Origin: Nitrospira defluvii
Lineage (GTDB): Bacteria > Nitrospirota > Nitrospiria > Nitrospirales > Nitrospiraceae
DNA length: 64,000 bases
Direction of reading: 5' to 3'
Assembly: GCF_905220995.1 (NCBI RefSeq)
Contig: NZ_CAJNBJ010000001.1
Coordinates: 62,001-126,000, forward strand
Of the stretch, positions 58,097 through 64,000 are shown piece after piece (the first letter of the stretch is position 1; every line of letters begins with the position of its first letter). Below the pieces are notes generated by a model. The model did no database searches, was not told the DNA's origin, and saw only the letters and a program-made list of their open reading frames with translations. The position numbers and the translations under genes were made by a program.

Positions 58097-59235
58097 ATCG
58101 CCACCCTGACCAGCGGCACATACATCGAGACCGTCGTGCCCTTTCCCGGAATCGATTCAATCTCACAGGTACCCTGAACCGACAAGAGACGCTCGCGCAT
58201 ATTCAGCAAGCCCAGCCCGCCTTCCCCCTTGTTGACCAGCAGTTGATCGAACCCTTGTCCGTCGTCACGCACCACCACCACCACCCCGTCGTCTTCCACG
58301 GTGACCTCCACCTCTACCCGAGTCGCCTTCGCATGCCGGGCAATGTTGGACAAACTCTCCTGCACGACCCGGTACAAGGCCGTTGACGCGGCCTTATCCA
58401 ACTGATGGTCGAGCGGCTGATGGACAAAAAGAATTTTCACGCCGGTCCGGCTGGAAAAGTCATCCAACAGCCGTTGCAGAGCGGCCTTCAATCCCAAATC
58501 ATCCAAGATAGAGGGGTGGAAGCGATAGGCCATGTAGCGCACATCGTCGGACAGTTCCTCCAACCCCTTCAACACATGGCGAACCCCGATGTGTACATCG
58601 CCAGGATCCCCCGCAATGTGCCGATCAACCTCCTGCAACTCCAACAACAAGAGGGCCAGCCGCTGATTGACATCATCATGTAAGTCCCGTGCGATTCGTC
58701 GACGTTCCTCTTCTTGCGCGGTGAGAATACGTCCGGTGAGGACATGCAGCTGCTCCTCGCTCCGCTCCAACGCCATGCGGCTGGCGGCTAAGTCCGCGGT
58801 CCGCGCCTCGACGCCTTGCTCCAGCCGCTCATTGATTTCCTTCAAAAGGGACTCCGTACGACGGCGCTGATACACGAACAACACCGGAACCCAAATACCG
58901 AAGAGGCTGAAGAGATGATTAACCCACTCGAACCAGGACGGAAGGCCGGGAACGCGAGGGCTGAACGGAGCGGCGACGATGGTCAGGAGGGAGCAGGCGC
59001 CGGCGGTGGCGATCGGCAACCAGCGGTACTGGCTCGCGGAAGACAGCAACACCACGGCGCTGTACAACACCGCGTTCGCTACCCCCAGCGGCAACTGAAG
59101 GTCCAGGACAAAAAAGAGACAGGCCAGCAGGCCGGCCAACCCGACCATCACATGCTGTCGCCGCTGGCCCAGAACATCGACTGACCGGTCGACCTGATCC
59201 ATCCGCTTGTCTCGCCGTTGGTTGAATGGCGCCAT
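58093..59235 (-). CDS. NarX/DegS-type membrane sensor histidine kinase
   Basis: The 380-residue kinase has about four hydrophobic helices in the first 130 residues (VGLAGLLACLFFVLDLQL, VLYSAVVLLSSASQYRW, WLPIATAGACSLLTIVAAPF, LFSLFGIWVPVLFVYQ) with little periplasmic sequence. A coiled linker, a HisKA_3 domain (ERRRIARDLHDDVNQRLALL; the first His is phosphorylated) and an HATPase domain (VVVVRDDGQGF, GEGGLGLLNMRERL) follow. It resembles membrane-intrinsic sensors that detect redox, quinone or membrane state. It overlaps the NarL-like regulator gene by four bases. Confidence 0.88.
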   Translation of the reverse strand: MAPFNQRRDKRMDQVDRSVDVLGQRRQHVMVGLAGLLACLFFVLDLQLPLGVANAVLYSAVVLLSSASQYRWLPIATAGACSLLTIVAAPFSPRVPGLPSWFEWVNHLFSLFGIWVPVLFVYQRRRTESLLKEINERLEQGVEARTADLAASRMALERSEEQLHVLTGRILTAQEEERRRIARDLHDDVNQRLALLLLELQEVDRHIAGDPGDVHIGVRHVLKGLEELSDDVRYMAYRFHPSILDDLGLKAALQRLLDDFSSRTGVKILFVHQPLDHQLDKAASTALYRVVQESLSNIARHAKATRVEVEVTVEDDGVVVVVRDDGQGFDQLLVNKGEGGLGLLNMRERLLSVQGTCEIESIPGKGTTVSMYVPLVRVAI

Positions 59236-59336
59236 CGGGCGGGGATTTTAGCATGCAGTTTGGCCAGGAGACCAGAACCGGCAGACATAGGAAACGGCCA
59301 CAGGAAACCGGCCGGCGGTTCGAGTATGATGGGGCG

Positions 59337-60173
59337 ATGACCGCCATGCCCCCTCTTGCGATTCTGGGATTCGGCTATACAGGCCGGTGTATTTTTCGGC
59401 TGGCTCGCACACCAGCGCGTCGCATACTCGCGAGCAGTCGCCGGCCCGAGAGTCACCTGACCGACATCCCTCCACCCGATCGCCTTCGATTTGATCTGAC
59501 GGACCAGAGTAGCTGGCACGCCCTGCCCTGTGACGCAGACCTCATCTGGACGTTTCCCGCCACTCCACTGGACCAGGTTCAGGCCTTCGCCCGACACCAT
59601 TGCCACGCGGGGCGGAAACTGGTGGTGCTCGGGAGCACCTCGGCCTACGACCGAAATGACCATCCTCCCGTGGAGCTACCTCCATGGATTGATGAAACCA
59701 GTCCCGTCAATGGCGACCTGCCCCGCGTCCAAGGGGAAGAATATCTTCGCACGCACCATGGAGCCGTCATTCTGCGCGTCGCAGGGATCTACGGTCCGCA
59801 TCGCAATCCGGTGGAGTGGATCAGGCGGGGGCGGGTCGGCCCGACGAACAAATTCGTCAACCTCATTCACGTGGAAGACTTAGCCCAACTCTGCCTGCAG
59901 GCTCTGGCGTATGGCCAGCCAGGAGCATCCTATAACATCAGTGACGGCCATCCGCGGCGCTGGACCGAGATTTGCCATGAAGTGTCCTCTCGATGGGGCG
60001 TGGTCAGTCCACGCCAGGCCTATGCGGACGAGTCAGGGAAACGGATTCTCAACCATAGGGCGCTCACACAACTCCGGTACAGACTCCGCTATCCTGATTT
60101 TTATCAGGCCCTCCGGTCGATCGAAGATCCTCCTGCCCTGGCCCCTGCACAGGACCAGCATCCGGCTGACTGA
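59337..60173 (+). CDS. NAD(P)-dependent epimerase/SDR-like protein
   Basis: From MTAMPPLAILGFGYTGRCIF the 278-residue protein has a Rossmann GxGxxGR motif, LTDIPPPDRLRFDLTD, VLGSTSAYDRNDHPPVELPP and VAGIYGPHRNPVEWIRRGRV. These match the YeeZ-type extended SDRs that act on nucleotide-sugar or small polar substrates. The usual catalytic Tyr-x3-Lys is not evident. The start overlaps the divergent kinase region only at promoter level. The substrate is unknown. Confidence 0.75.
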   Translation: MTAMPPLAILGFGYTGRCIFRLARTPARRILASSRRPESHLTDIPPPDRLRFDLTDQSSWHALPCDADLIWTFPATPLDQVQAFARHHCHAGRKLVVLGSTSAYDRNDHPPVELPPWIDETSPVNGDLPRVQGEEYLRTHHGAVILRVAGIYGPHRNPVEWIRRGRVGPTNKFVNLIHVEDLAQLCLQALAYGQPGASYNISDGHPRRWTEICHEVSSRWGVVSPRQAYADESGKRILNHRALTQLRYRLRYPDFYQALRSIEDPPALAPAQDQHPAD

Positions 60174-60254
60174 GCCGGGGCACTCCCGTGGAAATACCGG
60201 CAATAGCCGCTGCCGGATGGGACCAATGGCGTGGGCCACGGCCACCTGAAAACC

Positions 60255-60283
60255 TTGTACCCCCTGCGTGAAACGTGTACACT
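60255..60283 (+). promoter_or_regulatory. putative sigma70-type promoter for the XRE-cupin regulator
   Basis: TTGTAC (4 of 6 against TTGACA) at 60255-60260 and TACACT (4 of 6 against TATAAT) at 60278-60283 are 17 bases apart, placing a start site about 50 bases before the ATG at 60338. The flanking TGTAC ... GTACA dyad could be an autoregulatory operator. Weak, sequence-only evidence. Confidence 0.4.
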
Positions 60284-60337
60284 CCCCCACTCATTCGGGA
60301 CGCGGGATCACGCCAGGGCAGGACCGCGAGGAGAGAC

Positions 60338-60925
60338 ATGACTCGAACAGTCCGCCCTAAGGGTGCACCGAAACCAGAGGTACACGTCGGGGACATCGTT
60401 CGACGGTTGCGAAAATCCCGCCACCTTTCCGTGCGAATGCTCGCCGATAAGTGCGGGTTTTCCCCCAGCTTCATCTCTCAAGTTGAACTCCGTCAGGCCT
60501 CACCGTCCATTGCCTCCACCGAGCGGATCGCCTCCGCGCTCGGCGTGACCCTGGGGGAATTCTTTCGCACGGCAGACCCAATCCTGCCGGCCATTATTCG
60601 CTCCGGCGCCCGCCCCGTCGTCCAGAGCCAATGGTCTCGCGCACGAATTGAAACCCTCGGGCCCTTCAACAAAGACAGCCGGTTCGAGCCCATGGTCATT
60701 ACCATCCAGCCGGGCGGCGCGAGCGGACATAAACCCTACGCCCGGGAAGCCGAACAATTGGCCATGGTGCTCCAGGGCTCTCTCGAACTAACTCTGGAGG
60801 AAGACGTCCATATCCTCAAGCGGGGGGATGCCGTCGGAATCCCTGCAGGCAGCCGCCATTGTTGGCGGAACGCAAGCCGGAAGCCGGCGCAGATGCTGCT
60901 CGTGACCGCCCACCGGTCCATCTAG
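60338..60925 (+). CDS. XRE-type regulator with C-terminal cupin domain
   Basis: The 195-residue protein starts at MTRTVRPKGAPKPEVHVGD (GAGGAG site upstream). It has an N-terminal helix-turn-helix (IVRRLRKSRHLSVRMLADKC, GFSPSFISQVELRQASPSIA, STERIASALGVTLGEFF) and a cupin barrel (HKPYAREAEQLAMVLQGSLE, LTLEEDVHILKRGDAVGIPA, GSRHCWRN). This is the PuuR/SutR-like group that senses a small metabolite in the cupin pocket and controls nearby catabolic genes. A target cannot be named from sequence. Confidence 0.88.
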   Translation: MTRTVRPKGAPKPEVHVGDIVRRLRKSRHLSVRMLADKCGFSPSFISQVELRQASPSIASTERIASALGVTLGEFFRTADPILPAIIRSGARPVVQSQWSRARIETLGPFNKDSRFEPMVITIQPGGASGHKPYAREAEQLAMVLQGSLELTLEEDVHILKRGDAVGIPAGSRHCWRNASRKPAQMLLVTAHRSI

Positions 60926-61006
60926 ACCACAGCATTGATCCTTTCGCCTCGACCAGCCATCGGATGGTTCCAGGATGACCCTATGGGACAGGGACAAGGC
61001 GTCGCA

Positions 61007-62500
61007 TCAGGATCGCAGCAACGCCATGACGCTCACACACACAAGTAGGTTGTTGAGGGCATGTCCGAGCACCCCGGGCCAGAGGCTGCCGGTCCGCTCA
61101 TAGGCCCAGGCCCAGATCAGACCGCTCCAAAAGACGCTGAGAAACCCGATGAGTCCGTACCCATGGGCTAGAGCAAACAAGGCTGCGCTCAGCATGGCCG
61201 CAGTCCCCCACTGAAACCGTCGACGGAACACACCAAACAACAGCCCCCGAAACGCCAACTCCTCGAAAACCGGTGCAAAACAGACATACTCCAAGAGGCT
61301 GACCAGCAAGGTCGGCGAGGATCCCCAGACAAGGTCCGCATCGAACCATTCCGTCCAATGACTGACCAGCTTGAGCGGCTCCGCAATCCGGCCCAGTACC
61401 CACTCACCCACCAGTCCTGCTGCCACGACCGCCAGAACCGCAAGCCCGAGTTGCCCAAGGTGACGCGGCTGAATACTGAGGCCGAACCCCCGCCAAAATG
61501 TCTGTCGTTGGGGTCTGAGCAAGTGATAGTAGGCCAGCGCCAACAACGGCAGGTTCGACAGCGGCACGGCCACGACGCGTAACGAGGGCAGATCACTTGC
61601 GACAAATAAAAAGGCCACGGTCAGGAGCGCACCAACGGCGCCACCGCGGAGCAGCACGCCGGCACCGAGACGACCGGCCCATAAGGGCGGCAGTTCAGCC
61701 GAGCCCACGCGAAACATCGTGGGCCCCTTCCCCCGCCGAACCCAGACCATCAGCACCACCAATCCTGTGCACATGAGCACCAACTCAAGCCAGGCAAAGG
61801 CCCGCGATCGCCAGACCAACGCCTCAATCCGTTGCTGCGAAGAGGTATCGATCGTCACGAGCAGGGGACGGTCTCCTGCCCGCTCGGCGATGCGGGTGGC
61901 GAGCCGGGCATAGAACCAACCGGTAACCGGCTGTTCCGCCAGGTAGGCTTGTAAATTCAATGCGACCGGCGGCGACACGTTGGCATCCACATAGGCGGCC
62001 TGCAGCAACCGGGCAAACGACGGGTATGGCTCACCCTGCCGACTCCATCGCACGATGTGCTGCTTGATCTCCGGCAGTTGCCCGGACTCCCCTTGCAAAA
62101 TCGCCAAGTGCAGATCGACGAACGGATCGGACGATTCTTCCGCCAGCTCCCGGTACCAGTCAATGGCCTGGTCGCGATCGTTCGCGTCGCTCCCCATCGT
62201 GAGGTCGTACAGTACCTGTTCCCACACCGGCAGCGTCTTCAGTCCCTCCTCCTGATCCATCAGGCGGCCGACCATATGACTGAGGGCCCGTTCGGCATCA
62301 GGAACACGCTCGATCCGCGGCACATCGAACGAGAGCCATGCCACCACAACAATCGAGGCGGATAGCACCAGGGCAGACAACAAGGTGACCGCCCGTGAGA
62401 AACCGGGATTGTAGGCATGCGGCGGAGGAGGGGCCCCGACGCAGGGTCCCGGGGAAGTCACAGGCTGCGCAGCCAGGTCAGTCGACGGATCCACGTCCAC
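61007..62500 (-). CDS. CPBP-family intramembrane metalloprotease with long N-terminal domain
   Basis: A GTG start at 62500 has a GGAGG site five bases upstream; it gives 497 residues. The N-terminal 230 residues include one membrane helix (about 43-60, VTLLSALVLSASIVVVAW) and a helical soluble domain (TPR-like: PFVDLHLAILQGESGQLPEI, FARLLQAAYVDANVSPPVAL). The C-terminal CPBP/Abi domain has the diagnostic EELAFRGLLFGVFRRRF, LFALAHGYGLIGFLSVFWSG and SLWPGVLGHALNN motifs. Abi/CPBP proteins process or protect membrane proteins. The extra N-terminal domain is unusual and may present the substrate. Confidence 0.85.
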   Translation of the reverse strand: MDVDPSTDLAAQPVTSPGPCVGAPPPPHAYNPGFSRAVTLLSALVLSASIVVVAWLSFDVPRIERVPDAERALSHMVGRLMDQEEGLKTLPVWEQVLYDLTMGSDANDRDQAIDWYRELAEESSDPFVDLHLAILQGESGQLPEIKQHIVRWSRQGEPYPSFARLLQAAYVDANVSPPVALNLQAYLAEQPVTGWFYARLATRIAERAGDRPLLVTIDTSSQQRIEALVWRSRAFAWLELVLMCTGLVVLMVWVRRGKGPTMFRVGSAELPPLWAGRLGAGVLLRGGAVGALLTVAFLFVASDLPSLRVVAVPLSNLPLLALAYYHLLRPQRQTFWRGFGLSIQPRHLGQLGLAVLAVVAAGLVGEWVLGRIAEPLKLVSHWTEWFDADLVWGSSPTLLVSLLEYVCFAPVFEELAFRGLLFGVFRRRFQWGTAAMLSAALFALAHGYGLIGFLSVFWSGLIWAWAYERTGSLWPGVLGHALNNLLVCVSVMALLRS

Positions 62501-62702
62501 GAAGTCCTCCCGAAAAGAAAGAAGCGCCGGAGTATAGCACCGGCCTTGGAGAGGTGAAACAGGCAGCGCGCCGTCCCCCCCCAGCCCCGGCATAATCTCA
62601 TGGCTGAATCCCCTCCGGTTTCGTTATACTAAGACGCGTACGATCACAGGCCTGTAGTCGGGCAGCGCAATTTTTCCTGACGAGACACGATCAACTCCGA
62701 CG

Positions 62703-63920
62703 ATGAGCCTGCCTCCACAGGATCACGAGTTTCTCCCGCCCTATCGCCTGCTCCTAGGTCCCGGGCCGAGCATGGTTCATCCCAGGGTCTTGCACGCCCT
62801 CTCTCAGCCGCTCGTCGGCCACCTCGATCCGCTGTTTCTCGACCTGATGAACGATATTCAGGCCCTCCTCCGCGCCACATTTCAGACCAACAATGAGTTC
62901 ACCATCGCCTTGTCCGGCACCGGATCGGCGGGGATGGAAGCCGTGATCGCCAACCTCATTGAACCGGGAGACCGAGCCCTCGTCGGTGTGAACGGGGTCT
63001 TCGGGACGCGACTGGCCACGATGATTGAGCGACAGGGCGGGGTACCGTTGCGCATCGACGCGTCATGGGGAGACATCATTCCGGCGGAAGCCGTGCGCGA
63101 GCAGCTCGCCCGTTCCGCTCCGGTCAAAGCCGTCGTACTGGTCCATGCTGAGACATCCACCGGCGCCAGGCAACCGCTCGAAGACGTCGGCGCCCTCTGC
63201 CGCGCACACGGAGCCCTCCTGATCGTCGATGCGGTGACCTCCCTTGGCGGGATTCCGGTCGAGGTAGACGCCTGGGGCATCGACGCCTGCTACAGTGGCA
63301 CCCAGAAATGTCTGAGTTGCCCGCCCGGTCTGGCTCCGCTCACGATGAGTCCGCGAGCCATGGAGGCGATTCGGCAGCGACAGACTCCCTGCCACAGCTG
63401 GTACCTTGACCTAGCCCTGATCGCCGATTATTGGAATGACCGGAGTCGAGCCTATCACCATACCGCCCCCATCTCGATGCTCTATGCCCTTCGAGAGGCG
63501 TTACGTCTGGTGCAGGCCGAAGGACGCGAGGCCCGGTTCGCACGCCACCGGCTCAACAGCGAGGCACTGCTGGCAGGACTTGAAACCTTAGGATTGACGC
63601 CCCTGCCTGCCACTGAGCATCGACTCCCGATGCTCAATTGTGTCACCCTGCCGGATCGAATCAACGACGCCGCGGTGAGGACCCGGCTCCTCGAAGACTA
63701 TGGTATTGAGATCGGAGGCGGATTGGGACCGCTGCGCGGGAGGGTCTGGCGCATTGGGCTCATGGGCGAATCCAGCCGGGAGGCTCATGTCTTGACGCTG
63801 CTGGGGGCCTTGGAAGAGATCTTTGCGCACCACGGATGGCCCGCCCAGCCCGGCCGCGCGGTGCACGCGGCGGTCGACATCTATACCGGTTCACAGCCGA
63901 CGACGAGGAGGAGTACATGA
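62703..63920 (+). CDS. class V aminotransferase (alanine-glyoxylate / serine-pyruvate type)
   Basis: The 405-residue PLP enzyme begins LGPGPSMVHPRVLHALSQPL and has GHLDPLFLDLMNDIQALLRA, SGTGSAGMEAVIANLIEPGD, VLVHAETSTGARQPLEDVGA, IVDAVTSLGGIPVEVDAWGI and the PLP Lys in YSGTQKCLSCPPGL. These match the serine-pyruvate/alanine-glyoxylate group, which also includes serine-glyoxylate aminotransferases; the amino donor cannot be fixed by eye. The stop overlaps the start of the next gene (ATGA). Confidence 0.9.
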   Translation: MSLPPQDHEFLPPYRLLLGPGPSMVHPRVLHALSQPLVGHLDPLFLDLMNDIQALLRATFQTNNEFTIALSGTGSAGMEAVIANLIEPGDRALVGVNGVFGTRLATMIERQGGVPLRIDASWGDIIPAEAVREQLARSAPVKAVVLVHAETSTGARQPLEDVGALCRAHGALLIVDAVTSLGGIPVEVDAWGIDACYSGTQKCLSCPPGLAPLTMSPRAMEAIRQRQTPCHSWYLDLALIADYWNDRSRAYHHTAPISMLYALREALRLVQAEGREARFARHRLNSEALLAGLETLGLTPLPATEHRLPMLNCVTLPDRINDAAVRTRLLEDYGIEIGGGLGPLRGRVWRIGLMGESSREAHVLTLLGALEEIFAHHGWPAQPGRAVHAAVDIYTGSQPTTRRST

Positions 63921-64000
63921 GTCGAAACGGATTCTGGATTGTAGCGGCGGGCGTGGCCGGGTTCGTCGCGGCCGTGACCTACTGGGTCATCGCCTTGGCC
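63917..64000 (+). CDS. start of a membrane protein (cut by window edge)
   Basis: The visible 28 codons read MSRNGFWIVAAGVAGFVAAV and continue TYWVIALA: one hydrophobic helix. The start overlaps the aminotransferase stop by four bases and has GAGGAG six bases upstream, so it is co-translated. The family cannot be assigned. Confidence 0.65.
   Translation, partial: MSRNGFWIVAAGVAGFVAAVTYWVIALA

Noticed and set aside
1-64000. CRISPR arrays, tRNA, rRNA, integrases or prophage genes
   Set aside because: I scanned for regularly spaced repeats, cloverleaf arms and recombinase motifs and found none. The only repeats are the palindromic elements and the protein-coding repeats.

Overview
The window is a GC-rich (roughly 60 %) bacterial chromosome segment, densely packed with genes on both strands. 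It has no rRNA or tRNA that I can see, no transposase and no CRISPR array. The gene content points to an aerobic Gram-negative bacterium: lipoproteins, a periplasmic binding protein, an oxygen-dependent protoporphyrinogen oxidase and an NtrYX system. The combination of a split biotin carboxylase/carboxyltransferase pair and families of palindromic intergenic elements looks like Nitrospira (Nitrospirota). That assignment is inference from recollection, not a search result.

Layout. 1-5.3 kb: purM-purN and the ntrY-ntrX two-component pair, which has a good sigma70-type promoter. 5.4-8.2 kb: DUF1844, mazG and two unknown genes. 8.2-11.9 kb: late haem synthesis (hemE-hemH-hemG, minus strand), with a palindromic element inserted between hemH and hemG. 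12.2-15.8 kb: a fatty-acid desaturase, a DMT transporter and small proteins, including a 58-residue one. 15.8-24.8 kb, almost all plus strand: a phosphate-binding-like protein, an IPT/TIG secreted protein, a two-subunit biotin-dependent carboxylase, a lipoprotein hydrolase, a one-cysteine Tpx-like lipoprotein, transhydrogenase sthA and tenA. 24.8-25.7 kb: two structured palindromic elements around a tiny membrane protein. 25.7-32.3 kb: HEAT-repeat and membrane proteins, a FlgO-like protein, thiD and a 12-helix histidine-bearing membrane protein. 32.5-37.7 kb: a secreted BACON-like repeat protein, a SUMF1-like protein, a methyltransferase, a MOSC protein and prmA. 37.7-46 kb: a membrane MutS-like ATPase, a giant LplT-Aas fusion, an amidohydrolase, and an ECF sigma factor with a membrane anti-sigma candidate. 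46-52 kb: small envelope proteins, tandem palindromic elements, an orphan RnfD-like protein translationally coupled to a DUF2330 protein, and a universal stress protein. 52-64 kb: the large helicase lhr, a NarX/NarL-like signalling cluster with a receiver-only protein and a free-standing zinc-ribbon protein, an epimerase, an XRE-cupin regulator, a CPBP protease and a class V aminotransferase.

Functional threads: haem synthesis (hemE, hemH, hemG), thiamin salvage (tenA, thiD), anaplerotic or reductive-TCA carboxylation with NAD(P) balancing (carboxylase pair, sthA), lipid remodelling (desaturase, Aas fusion) and several envelope-sensing modules. The features I find least explained are the palindromic elements (at least three types, seven copies), the RnfD-like/DUF2330 pair, the threefold-repeat 12-helix protein and the split receiver/zinc-ribbon module.
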